6,193 bases of DNA. Origin: Mariprofundaceae bacterium (GTDB lineage Bacteria; Pseudomonadota; Zetaproteobacteria; Mariprofundales; Mariprofundaceae). Under the pieces are notes generated by a model. The model searched no databases and had not been told where the DNA came from. It was given only the letters and a program-made list of their open reading frames with translations. Below are positions 1-5,846 of this stretch, one piece after another. Location: NCBI GenBank assembly GCA_027075825.1, contig JALSZZ010000011.1, positions 1 through 6,193 on the forward strand, read 5' to 3'. Position 1 is the stretch's first letter. Every line of letters begins with the position of its first letter. A program made the translations under genes and the position numbers.

Positions 1-130
1 TTTTGTACTGCGGGAACTACCCCGATGTACCACTGACGAACAGCGACGTGCATTGCTCCCTCATCGCTTCGACCCAAGCCGGTTACAGGGAGAGTAGGCT
101 CAGGGGTGGGGTTGGTTTGACGCTTACGAT
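1..130. other. Unidentified DNA joined to the truncated pstA
   Basis: Homology to PstA, read on the minus strand, stops near position 131, just after the motif ILPILVRTCE. The remaining bases to the window edge do not encode the expected rest of PstA (the EAA coupling loop and the last membrane segments). The restored pstA frame stops at 83-85 after a proline- and leucine-rich tail with no PstA character. I recognise no gene on either strand; the plus strand is open from position 3 through 257, but that frame runs into antisense pstA and looks like a shadow. The abrupt break suggests the end of an inserted element or a rearrangement junction. No terminal inverted repeat or target duplication can be checked because the other end is outside the window. 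Confidence 0.5.
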
Positions 131-582
131 CTCGCAGGTACGCACCAGTATTGGCAGAATCATAATAGCCAGCGTCAGTCCTCCGGAGAGAATGGAAAAC
201 CCCATGCCCAGAAAAATGCAAAAAAAAGGCATTGCCGAACAAGCCGTAAACGATTGAAGGTACACCAGCCATCACATCCAGAATCAGGCGCACCCATAAG
301 GCAAGCGTATGGCTGCGGCGGGTGAATTCAGCCAGCCAGATGGCGATGGCAAGGCCAACGGGCAGAGCCGTCAACAACGTCACGCTAATAATCAGCAGCG
401 TTGACACCAGAATGGGGGCAATACCGCCGCTGCGACCGGCATTTTCCGGCGCACTGGTCAGAAAATCCAGCGAAAGGTGCGACAGGCCATACCAGGCCAG
501 ATCCCCCAGAATCCACAGCATCAAGGCCGTCACCAGTAGTGCTGAGCCGATGATGATGGCCGTAAACAGACGTTCAGCCATG
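131..582 (-). pseudogene. pstA: Phosphate ABC transporter permease PstA, frameshifted and 3'-truncated
   Basis: PstA is one of the two inner-membrane channel subunits of the PstSCAB phosphate importer. Translation from ATG at 580-582 begins MAERLFTAIIIGSALLVTAL and contains long hydrophobic segments and the family signature DVMAGVPSIVYGLFG. The frame is lost at a run of eight T on the coding strand (220-227). With seven T it would continue as AFFCIFLGMGFSILSGGLTL and then AIMILPILVRTCE, which is typical PstA sequence. Homology then ends near 131, after about 150 codons out of the roughly 280-300 usual for the family. The EAA motif that contacts PstB is missing. The start overlaps the pstC stop by 9 bp, so translation is probably coupled. 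The family call is certain. Whether the frameshift is real, a sequencing error or slippage cannot be told here, but the 3' loss is independent of it. Confidence 0.9.
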
Positions 583-1452
583 TGCCGTTCTTCGTTCCTC
601 AAGTGTAGCTAGCCCTGCCAGCAGCAACACGATCAGGGTCAGTATCAGGCCGGAAGCAAACAGACCGGCGCGATGCATGCCCATGGCATAGCCCATTTCC
701 AGTGCGATGTTGGCCGTCAGCGCACGCACCGGATCAAACAGGCTGTGGGGGTATGCCACGACATTGCCGGCAACCATCAGCACCACCATGGTTTCACCCA
801 GCGCTCGCGCCGTGGCCAGCAATAATGCCGCCAGAATACCGTGGCGGGCAGCAGGCAGGGCAACGCGGGTTAAACAGGTCATACGCCGCATGCCAAGCGC
901 CAGCGCGCCGTGCATCATGCTCGCCGGTACAGCACGCAGCGCCGCCGCACTGCCCAGCGCAACCATGGGCAAAATCATCAATGCCAGCACCAGCATGGCG
1001 GCCAGCAAACTAGCTCCCGGCGGCTGCCATGCATTGATCAGCGGCACCAGCACCATCAAACCCCAAAGCCCCAGCACCACAGAAGGCATACCAGTCAGCA
1101 CCGCCAGCAGCAAATGAAAGGCGGTGTGTACATAACCACTGGCATAGTCTGTGAGAAAGATGGCGCAGGCCAGCCCTGTTGGCATAGCCAGCAATACAGC
1201 TCCGGCCATGATCAGCAACGAGGCAGCCAGCATGGGCAATAGTCCGAAGTTTCCTTCCAGCGGATACCAGCCCGTATCAGCAAAGAACAGATGCCAGTGT
1301 CCGTCGTTCACCAGCGGCCATGATTCCTTCAGCAAAAAGCCGGGGATCAGCAACAGCAACAGGGCGCTGGCTGCCGCTACAGCGCTCAGCAGCAGGGCCA
1401 GGCGGCTGTCACTGAGCCAATGGGACAAAATACTGGGCTTTGACAATATCAT
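574..1452 (-). CDS. pstC: Phosphate ABC transporter permease PstC
   Basis: PstC pairs with PstA to form the inner-membrane channel through which phosphate delivered by PstS is imported. The 292-residue product from ATG 1450-1452 has a first membrane segment at about residues 17-40, a periplasmic stretch (residues 41-69), and further hydrophobic helices at about 70-100, 110-140, 148-170, 205-233 and 265-282. The family signature GMPSVVLGLWG lies at 121-131. The EAA coupling loop, HGALALGMRRMTCLTRVALP, lies at about 181-200, followed by ARALGETMVVLMVAGN at 215-230. An upstream in-frame GTG at 1507-1509 would add 19 residues without hydrophobic character, so I prefer the ATG. Neither start has a strong Shine-Dalgarno sequence, consistent with coupling to pstS, whose stop lies 44 bp inside pstC. 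The gene looks intact, but its partner pstA is broken. Confidence 0.93.
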   Translation of the reverse strand: MILSKPSILSHWLSDSRLALLLSAVAAASALLLLLIPGFLLKESWPLVNDGHWHLFFADTGWYPLEGNFGLLPMLAASLLIMAGAVLLAMPTGLACAIFLTDYASGYVHTAFHLLLAVLTGMPSVVLGLWGLMVLVPLINAWQPPGASLLAAMLVLALMILPMVALGSAAALRAVPASMMHGALALGMRRMTCLTRVALPAARHGILAALLLATARALGETMVVLMVAGNVVAYPHSLFDPVRALTANIALEMGYAMGMHRAGLFASGLILTLIVLLLAGLATLEERRTAHG

Positions 1453-2233
1453 GCACTGCGGCGCTGCGTGCAAAGGCAATGAAGCGTTTGGCCAGCGTCC
1501 CCGGTTCACCCCTGACCACCAGATTTAGCGGCCTGGCCAGCGGAAAACTGCCATCCTGCACATGCGCAATACTCGCCATTACCCCATCCATCGGCAGCAG
1601 GCGAATTGGTACGCCATGACTGGCATCATATTCCGCTGTGCCAATAGAGACATAACCAATGGCATCGGGATTGCCTGCCACCGTTTTGATGCCCTGCTCA
1701 TTATCGCCAATCACCGCTTGCGCCTTCACCTGACTGTTCTTCAGGCCAAAATGATGCAAAAACAGTTCCAGCGTTGAGTGCCCTGCCGCCTTGTTGACGA
1801 CAGTGATCGGCGCATCCTTGCCGCCAACGTCACGCCAGTTGCGTATCTTCCCGGTATAAATGGCAATAATTTGCGCATTCGTTAATGCGGCAATTGGGTT
1901 GCTCTGGTGTACAATGATGCTGATACCATCGCGGGCAATGGTATACGGCGTAAGATCGGCCTCTTCCGGTTTCAGCGCACGGGAGGCCATGCCAATATCC
2001 GCCAGACCCATGCGCGCATCATTCACGCCACGCGAAGAACCGCCGGTCTGCACATCCACGCGCACACCGGGATGACGTTGTTCAAAGCGTTTGCCGATCT
2101 CCATGGCCAGTGGCGCAATGGTGCTGGAGCCTGTCAACACCAGACGTTCGCCTCCTGCAAACGCCAACGGCGTGCATAACACCGCCAGCATGCCGATAAA
2201 AACAGTCAATATGCGTTGCGTGATTTTGTTCAT
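1409..2233 (-). CDS. pstS: Periplasmic phosphate-binding protein PstS
   Basis: PstS captures inorganic phosphate in the periplasm and hands it to the PstC-PstA channel. The 274-residue product starts at ATG 2231-2233 with an AAAGGGAA ribosome binding site nearby. It begins with a Sec signal peptide: basic MNKITQR, a hydrophobic core, and a likely cut after AFA near residue 26. Phosphate-site motifs of the family follow: TGSSTIAPL (34-42), QTGGSSRGV (62-70), ADIGMASR (78-85), and ARDGISIIVH (100-109). NKAAGHSTLELFLHHF (147-162) and IGYVSIGTA (192-200) come later. The length suits the shorter PstS type. It is the first gene of pstS-pstC-pstA. I could not see a convincing Pho box or promoter in the 205 bp upstream, so PhoB control is inferred only from the family. 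No lipobox cysteine is present, so the protein should be soluble in the periplasm. Confidence 0.94.
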   Translation of the reverse strand: MNKITQRILTVFIGMLAVLCTPLAFAGGERLVLTGSSTIAPLAMEIGKRFEQRHPGVRVDVQTGGSSRGVNDARMGLADIGMASRALKPEEADLTPYTIARDGISIIVHQSNPIAALTNAQIIAIYTGKIRNWRDVGGKDAPITVVNKAAGHSTLELFLHHFGLKNSQVKAQAVIGDNEQGIKTVAGNPDAIGYVSIGTAEYDASHGVPIRLLPMDGVMASIAHVQDGSFPLARPLNLVVRGEPGTLAKRFIAFARSAAVHDIVKAQYFVPLAQ

Positions 2234-2438
2234 GTGTATTCCCTTTGATCCTGGGTAGTCATTCGGTAGCGGCTTTTCTTACAGCCACCCCCGGATTACA
2301 CACTGGCTTTTTTCTGAACAGGCCGGATTCTCAGGTAAGGTTTGCTTGCTCATTTTTTAGTCGTGCCAGAAAATAAAACTCGCGGCCAAAGCGACGACGA
2401 AAACTTCCATGGCTGATGCACCAGCAAAATCCATCGCT
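2234..2438. other. Intergenic region upstream of pstS
   Basis: This 205-bp gap separates the stop of the DUF523-DUF1722 gene from pstS. I see no convincing PHO box (paired CTGTCAT-like direct repeats), no strong sigma70 promoter and no GC-rich hairpin followed by a T run. A weak 4-bp-stem inverted repeat, GGCTTTTCTTACAGCC, lies at about 2270-2285. On the minus strand a 25-codon frame (2357-2434) begins 4 bp after the upstream stop and encodes a hydrophobic peptide, MDFAGASAMEVFVVALAAS and onward. It lacks a clear ribosome binding site, so I do not call it a gene. Without a terminator, read-through from the upstream gene into pst is possible. Confidence 0.5.
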
Positions 2439-3443
2439 TCAAAACGCCTTGTCGTTGGCATCAAACAGCTTATGCAAAGCTGTGGGATACGGTTGAATAA
2501 AATATTGCCTGCCAAGGTAGTCATGCTTGTAGTGGTCTGCCCACGATTGCAGTAAACGTTGCAGGCTTGCCAGTGTTGCGTGTTCGTGGCGATAAGCCTC
2601 AATCGCCTGGATAAAGCAATGGCGTTGCGCTGCATTCAATCGTTCATTGATCCAGCCGTAACCGTGGCAGAGGGCATTTATCATATTCTTTTTACTGGCT
2701 TCTTGTGACAATATGTGGCGAAAAGCGGCAACGTAGCGGTTGGCAACAACATCGGCCGGCTGCTGCTGGTTGTTGGCAGCAATACGGCCACAATGACGCA
2801 TGGCCTGCTGGTGAAAACACATCAACAGCAGCTTGTGACGCGCATGAAACGTGCTGATATCAACCATCGATGGCGCTTGCAACAAAGCTCTTGCCCGGGC
2901 CAGCGCATAGAGTCGCACCAAAAACCATTCGGCGATAATGGGGCTGTTAAAGCGTTCTTCATTTTCCAACACGATCGACGGTACAAGCTGTTGTACCGCA
3001 GCGGCAAACATACCAGAATGCTGAGCAATGGGGGACGCATCATCAACCGTTGTTGCATAAACCTTGCAATCGTTTATGCCGCAAGAAGGCGAGCGCGCTT
3101 TAAGCAGGCAACCATCCATGCGTTTAAGTATCGGGCGTTGCTGCTTAATCCACTGTTGCATCGACGTGCTCCAGTCTTTTTGGCTGGCGGCCTGCCATAA
3201 TTGCATCGTCTGTTTGCCCTGAATCAGGCGGACAGGCGCTCTTGGAATGCCCATGCCCATATCAGCTTCCGGACACAGGGTAATCAATTCCACATGTTGC
3301 GCCAGTTGTTGTATCCGCTTGTTTTGAATGATTTCACCATCGTAACGGCAGGCGGCAAAACCCAGGCAACGGCTGACGACCAGGGTCGGTTTCACAAGCT
3401 GCCCATCAGGTTCACCATGATCGGGATCTGACCTGATTATCAT
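2439..3443 (-). CDS. Fused DUF523-DUF1722 (TudS-like/YbgA-like) protein
   Basis: The 334-residue product joins two known domains. Residues about 17-160 are DUF523, the family of the iron-sulfur enzyme thiouracil desulfurase TudS. Its conserved cysteines are visible in SRCLG (C26), ITLCPEADMGMGIPR (C57) and KARSPSCGINDCK (C121, C126), with C32 and C112 also present. These are candidates for the cluster-binding and active-site residues. Residues about 190-320 are DUF1722 (YbgA-type), with TFHARHKLLLM, HGYGWINERLN and DYLGRQYFIQPYP as its hallmarks. The fusion is a known architecture; its exact substrate is not established, so desulfuration of a thiolated base or nucleotide is only a family inference. 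The ATG at 3441-3443 lacks a good ribosome binding site. A GTG at 3393-3395 (residue 17) sits right where DUF523 homology begins and may be the true start. The stop is 205 bp before pstS on the same strand. Confidence 0.88.
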   Translation of the reverse strand: MIIRSDPDHGEPDGQLVKPTLVVSRCLGFAACRYDGEIIQNKRIQQLAQHVELITLCPEADMGMGIPRAPVRLIQGKQTMQLWQAASQKDWSTSMQQWIKQQRPILKRMDGCLLKARSPSCGINDCKVYATTVDDASPIAQHSGMFAAAVQQLVPSIVLENEERFNSPIIAEWFLVRLYALARARALLQAPSMVDISTFHARHKLLLMCFHQQAMRHCGRIAANNQQQPADVVANRYVAAFRHILSQEASKKNMINALCHGYGWINERLNAAQRHCFIQAIEAYRHEHATLASLQRLLQSWADHYKHDYLGRQYFIQPYPTALHKLFDANDKAF

Positions 3444-3468
3444 ATTGATATCGTTAAACTTTCATCAA
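3439..3468 (-). promoter_or_regulatory. Possible sigma70 promoter at the start of the DUF523-DUF1722 gene
   Basis: On the minus strand TTGATG (3463-3468) is followed after 18 bp by TATGAT (3439-3444). These match the sigma70 consensus at 4/6 and 5/6 positions. Transcription would begin near 3432, downstream of the ATG at 3441-3443. If this promoter is used, the GTG at 3393-3395 would be the natural start. It lies at the broken end of the transposase remnant, so it could have been created by the rearrangement. It is judged only by eye. Confidence 0.3.
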
Positions 3469-3663
3469 CTACCAGAAGGTGAATGTGATTCGAGGTAACC
3501 ATGTAGTTTAATACGCAAATGCCGTAACGTTTTCGAGCCTCAAACAACCACTGAATCCAGCACTGCCGATCCCGGGCAAACTTAAACAGGAATTCGCCCC
3601 TGTGGCACCGATGAGTGATGTGCCAGACATGGCAGGAAGACGATATCGCTTCGCTTCTGGCAT
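3440..3663 (-). pseudogene. REP-associated tyrosine transposase (RAYT, Y1_Tnp) N-terminal remnant
   Basis: RAYTs are HUH single-strand transposases related to IS200/IS605 TnpA that act on REP palindromes. An ATG at 3661-3663, 5 bp after an AGGGAGG ribosome binding site, opens as MPEAKRYRLP. The frame then needs a one-base correction near 3633, after which 3634-3440 reads CHVWHITHRCHRGEFLFKFA and continues with QWLFEARKRYGICVLNYMV and TSNHIHLLVVDE. HIH in that last stretch is the HUH metal-binding motif. Homology ends soon after VVDE, and the frame stops at 3440-3442. The catalytic tyrosine and the rest of the roughly 200-300-residue protein are missing, so it cannot be active. Its TGA overlaps the ATG at 3443 of the next gene as ATGA. 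Its 5' end abuts repeat copy 1. Confidence 0.82.
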
Positions 3664-3676
3664 CAAATCCTCCCTG

Positions 3677-3800
3677 GGAGTCTGTCGGACTTTGACAAAT
3701 CTACTGCGAAAAATCGGATATTGGTCAAATATTCGCCCTGCTTTTGTTAAATAGCGCTGCTATTCGCCGCAAACAGGTCGTATATCTGGCTCAATCCCGC
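3677..3800. repeat. 124-bp direct repeat, copy 1
   Basis: This copy aligns without gaps to 5037-5160 at an offset of 1360 bp. It differs at nine positions (3695, 3707, 3714, 3725, 3736, 3741, 3791, 3796, 3797), all transitions, giving 115/124 identity; 3742-3790 is identical. One end carries GGAGTCTGTCGGACTTT, which looks like the terminus of an insertion sequence. The other end, on the minus strand, carries a shared short frame ending QIYDLFAANSSAI and stop. It contains a small inverted repeat AATAGC-GCT-GCTATT. It may be the right end of a decayed element or a non-autonomous mobile repeat; I cannot assign a family. Confidence 0.9.
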
Positions 3801-4053
3801 TATTTCTCGTGTGACAACCGATAAAACAGACGGAAAATATTTTCGTCGGTCTTGACAAGTGGCATAATGAGTGGTCCGGACACAAAAAGTCACGCCCGCA
3901 GCGAAGACAAGCCATCCCTGGCCGATACAGAGATCCTCACTCCCCTGCGGCTTCCAGGCGGTGGTCAAAGCGCACCCGGAAAACGGGGGGCGACATCGTG
4001 GAGATCGCCAGCAGGATGTGTGCCTGCACGTATTCCGTCCTTGAATTTTTGTG
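3801..4053. other. Gap with a possible DUF2887-like start remnant
   Basis: This 253-bp stretch lies between repeat copy 1 and the end of the PilJ-domain gene. I see no intact gene. A minus-strand frame from ATG 3863-3865 to the stop at 3800-3802 reads MPLVKTDENIFRLFYRLSHE. That resembles the start of DUF2887 proteins, a group of PD-(D/E)XK-like proteins that typically begin with a Lys-Thr-Asp and FYRLF pattern. It lacks a ribosome binding site and ends after 21 codons, so at best it is a remnant. No terminator with a T run was seen downstream of the PilJ gene. Confidence 0.25.
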
Positions 4054-4866
4054 CTACAACTCAGTGTACAACCGGGTGATTCTGTCCATCAGTTCAAGAA
4101 TTTTGTCTGATGCTTCGGAGACCATCAGGGGGCGAGCATAGATCGGATCCGGCAGCTTGTTGATGGCTGTAAAAGCATGCCACTGTCCTTCAACCAGCGC
4201 TAACAGGTCTTTAATCTCCCTGGTGTTTGCCCTGGAGTTTTTCAAAAACTCCAGGGCATCGGCGAACTCTTCTTCGGCTTTTGTTTTTTCCACCTGCAAG
4301 TGGTCATCTTCCACACCCCAGACTTTCTCCATATAATAGCCAGCCACACGCTGTGAGAGCATGCGTTGGCGACCGGCGATATTTACCAATCGACTCTGGT
4401 TGTTGCCACTGATGCTCTCCAGCTTCCGGACAAAAGCATGGGCGACCATGAGCAGTTCGTCGGTGTTATCGCGCAGCTCGTGCGCCCGGCTGGGTGTGGG
4501 GGTGCGATCCAGCAATTGCCGGACAGGTTCCCAGCGCTTGCGGATTTTTGCCAGAAAGTTCTCACCCAGGTCGCTGTCGACACCGCGAATATGTTGTAGC
4601 TGCCGCAGTTGCCGCTCGAACAACCTGTGTGTTGCATCAAGTTGTTGCCGGGTCGTTTCGGGTTGAATCTCCAGGCCCAGCATGCAGTAAAGTTTGACCA
4701 TGCGTTGCGAGAGCATGCGTTGACGGCCCGCAATATTGATGGCATCAGGCAGGCTGAGTACGACTTCGTCGGCTGTGGCAATACCTGTGGGGGTAACCAT
4801 CGGGGATAGCAGTAAAAGAATTGCAGGCAGCAGAATATATGCTCGCAGAACGGTGATGGTGCGCAT
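4054..4866 (-). CDS. Secreted stand-alone protein with two PilJ-type sensory modules
   Basis: The 270-residue product starts at ATG 4864-4866, 7 bp after a strong AAGGAGG (4874-4880). Residues 1-31 form a Sec signal peptide with core AYILLPAILLLL and a probable cut near IATA. The mature protein contains the motif NIAGRQRMLSQR twice, identically, at residues 44-55 and 162-173, each starting a helical module. This is the hallmark of the domain called type IV pili methyl-accepting chemotaxis transducer N-term (PilJ, PF13675). In sensors that domain sits in the periplasm in front of a signalling domain. Here there is no second membrane segment, HAMP, kinase or chemoreceptor domain, so it is likely a soluble periplasmic or surface sensor or binding protein; its ligand is unknown. 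It has its own promoter and is the only intact gene between the two 124-bp repeats. Further in-frame starts upstream, reaching into the repeat, lack a signal peptide and are less likely. Confidence 0.85.
   Translation of the reverse strand: MRTITVLRAYILLPAILLLLSPMVTPTGIATADEVVLSLPDAINIAGRQRMLSQRMVKLYCMLGLEIQPETTRQQLDATHRLFERQLRQLQHIRGVDSDLGENFLAKIRKRWEPVRQLLDRTPTPSRAHELRDNTDELLMVAHAFVRKLESISGNNQSRLVNIAGRQRMLSQRVAGYYMEKVWGVEDDHLQVEKTKAEEEFADALEFLKNSRANTREIKDLLALVEGQWHAFTAINKLPDPIYARPLMVSEASDKILELMDRITRLYTEL
4229..4257. repeat. Perfect 29-bp inverted repeat inside the PilJ-domain gene
   Basis: Two 14-bp arms, GCCCTGGAGTTTTT and AAAAACTCCAGGGC, surround a single C. On the coding strand the arms cover the codons for ALEFLKNSRA. 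In RNA the inner bases could form a small loop, leaving a stem of about 12 pairs. It is not followed by a T run in the transcribed direction, so it is not a standard terminator. Confidence 0.9.
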
Positions 4867-4972
4867 ATCGCATCCTCCTTGATGTGAATGACCGAAGAGT
4901 CCTGCGTGTGAATACGCAGCACAACGCGCATGGTTGCCGGTGCAGGGATTCCTGATTGCGTCCATAGTGTTG

Positions 4973-5001
4973 TTTATACCCATGTTCATAGTTGATGTCA
5001 C
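4973..5001 (-). promoter_or_regulatory. Sigma70-like promoter of the PilJ-domain gene
   Basis: On the minus strand GTGACA (4996-5001) and TATAAA (4973-4978) each match the sigma70 consensus at 5/6 positions and are separated by the ideal 17 bp. Transcription should start near 4966, giving a leader of about 100 nt before the ATG at 4866. It lies just inside repeat copy 2, so the gene carries its own promoter within the repeat-bracketed segment. Confidence 0.6.
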
Positions 5002-5016
5002 GAGAAACTGGTCTCG
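5001..5016. repeat. Small inverted repeat next to the -35 box
   Basis: CGAGA-AACTGG-TCTCG touches the upstream edge of the PilJ gene -35 hexamer. Its position would suit an operator for a dimeric regulator, but five-base arms occur easily by chance. Confidence 0.25.
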
Positions 5017-5036
5017 CACACATCGGCAAGATACCA

Positions 5037-5160
5037 GGAGTCTGTCGGACTTTGGCAAATCTACTGTGAAAAACCGGATATTGGCCAAATATTCGTCCTG
5101 TTTTTGTTAAATAGCGCTGCTATTCGCCGCAAACAGGTCGTATATCTGGCCCAATTTCGC
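5037..5160. repeat. 124-bp direct repeat, copy 2
   Basis: This is the partner of 3677-3800, in the same orientation. Its inner edge (GGAGTCTGTCGGAC side) faces the PilJ gene promoter region, and its outer edge (5160) marks the point where the DDE transposase fragment loses homology after VNLLMA. Because the sequence next to the outer edge differs from that beside copy 1, the repeat appears to be a discrete unit placed in two contexts. Confidence 0.9.
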
Positions 5161-5697
5161 TGGCCATTAACAAGTTGACGTTGCAATCCATCGCACCATT
5201 CAGCGGAACCTTGTTGATGAAACGAAAGCGGTAATGCTTACCATTCTTATCCTTTGTTTCATACCAGCTTACTTCACTGCGATCCACCCAGTCAAACAGG
5301 AAAGCATGGTCTCCTTTTTGGGCGCCGAGAATGAAATTCATTCCCAGATCCCGCAATGTCTTGATGTGGGGAGCATTGGAGGCCAGACCATCCTCAACAA
5401 TCGTCAGCTTCAGGTGAGGATGTTCACGACGCAAATCATGCAACAACCTTTTTGCAGCATTGCGTTCACAGTCATTCTTGCTGCTGCCATCCTGCCTGAG
5501 GATAGGTTCCGGTGCCAATGGCAGAACACAGCGCTGATCAGGGTGAACCAGAACAGCAGCAAGCATCTGATGGTAATAACTCACTGAGTCATTACGGTGG
5601 CGTTTTTCACAGCATCAATCGCAGTGAACTTTGTCCGACTGGAAATAGCCAGTCCCGTCAATAGAAACAAGATAACTACAGCTCCTCCCGCTAACGA
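5120..5697 (-). pseudogene. DDE-type transposase, middle fragment with an in-frame stop
   Basis: Read on the minus strand from about 5697 the frame gives SYLVSIDGTGYFQSDKVHCD, a TGA stop (5615-5617), then CCEKRHRNDSVSYYHQMLAA and onward to VNLLMA near 5160. IDGTG (Asp codon 5657-5659) and the later VEDGL are the likely first and second catalytic aspartates of a DDE transposase. PLAPEPI and NDCERNAAKRL are also characteristic of this group. The frame after the TGA can start at GTG 5584 and stops at 5120 inside repeat copy 2, but the last residues (EIGPDIRPVCGE) come from the repeat. The N-terminus, the third catalytic residue (expected in the C-terminal third) and the C-terminus are missing. 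I do not assign an IS family with certainty. Confidence 0.8.
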
Positions 5698-5846
5698 CCG
5701 CAGCATTTGGCGGTGCCCCACTTGCGGTACATCAGGCAAACCCCGCCCTGTTGGCTCTACCCGTGGCAAGCCGCCTGGTTACTACAACTGATTTTCATGA
5801 ATCAACACACTGAACCAAAGGAGTATCTTTCGCCGCACATTAGCAC
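5698..5846. other. Short junction region between two transposase fragments
   Basis: Nothing certain is seen in these 149 bp. On the plus strand a frame that begins in the antisense of the transposase ends at 5791 with a CPTCGTSGKPRP stretch and a basic tail, which resembles half of a zinc ribbon. It has only one CxxC pair and no separate start signal, so I do not call it a gene. The palindrome AAAGGAGTATCTTT lies at 5817-5830. The region may contain the right end of the upstream element and the left end of the next. Confidence 0.3.

Noticed and set aside
702..1242. Long plus-strand open frames opposite pstC
   Set aside because: They are antisense shadows of the conserved pstC gene and lack ribosome binding sites and protein character.
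2715..3200. 161-codon plus-strand frame opposite the DUF523-DUF1722 gene
   Set aside because: It is antisense to a clearly conserved coding sequence and resembles no family.
3677..3800. The 124-bp repeats as integron attC sites bracketing a gene cassette
   Set aside because: The length is like that of some attC sites and GTTAAAT fits GTTRRRY, but no matching RYYYAAC lies at a suitable distance and the repeat as a whole is not palindromic.
3852..3869. TTGACA followed by CATAAT on the plus strand as a promoter
   Set aside because: The spacing is only about 5 bp, and no gene follows on that strand.
4867..5088. N-terminal extension of the PilJ-domain protein starting in repeat copy 2
   Set aside because: The extension would bury the signal peptide, and the internal ATG has a much better ribosome binding site and a promoter placed correctly for it.
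5597..5791. Plus-strand frame ending with a CPTCG motif as a zinc-ribbon protein
   Set aside because: Most of it is antisense to the transposase fragment, only one CxxC pair is present, and no start signal is visible.
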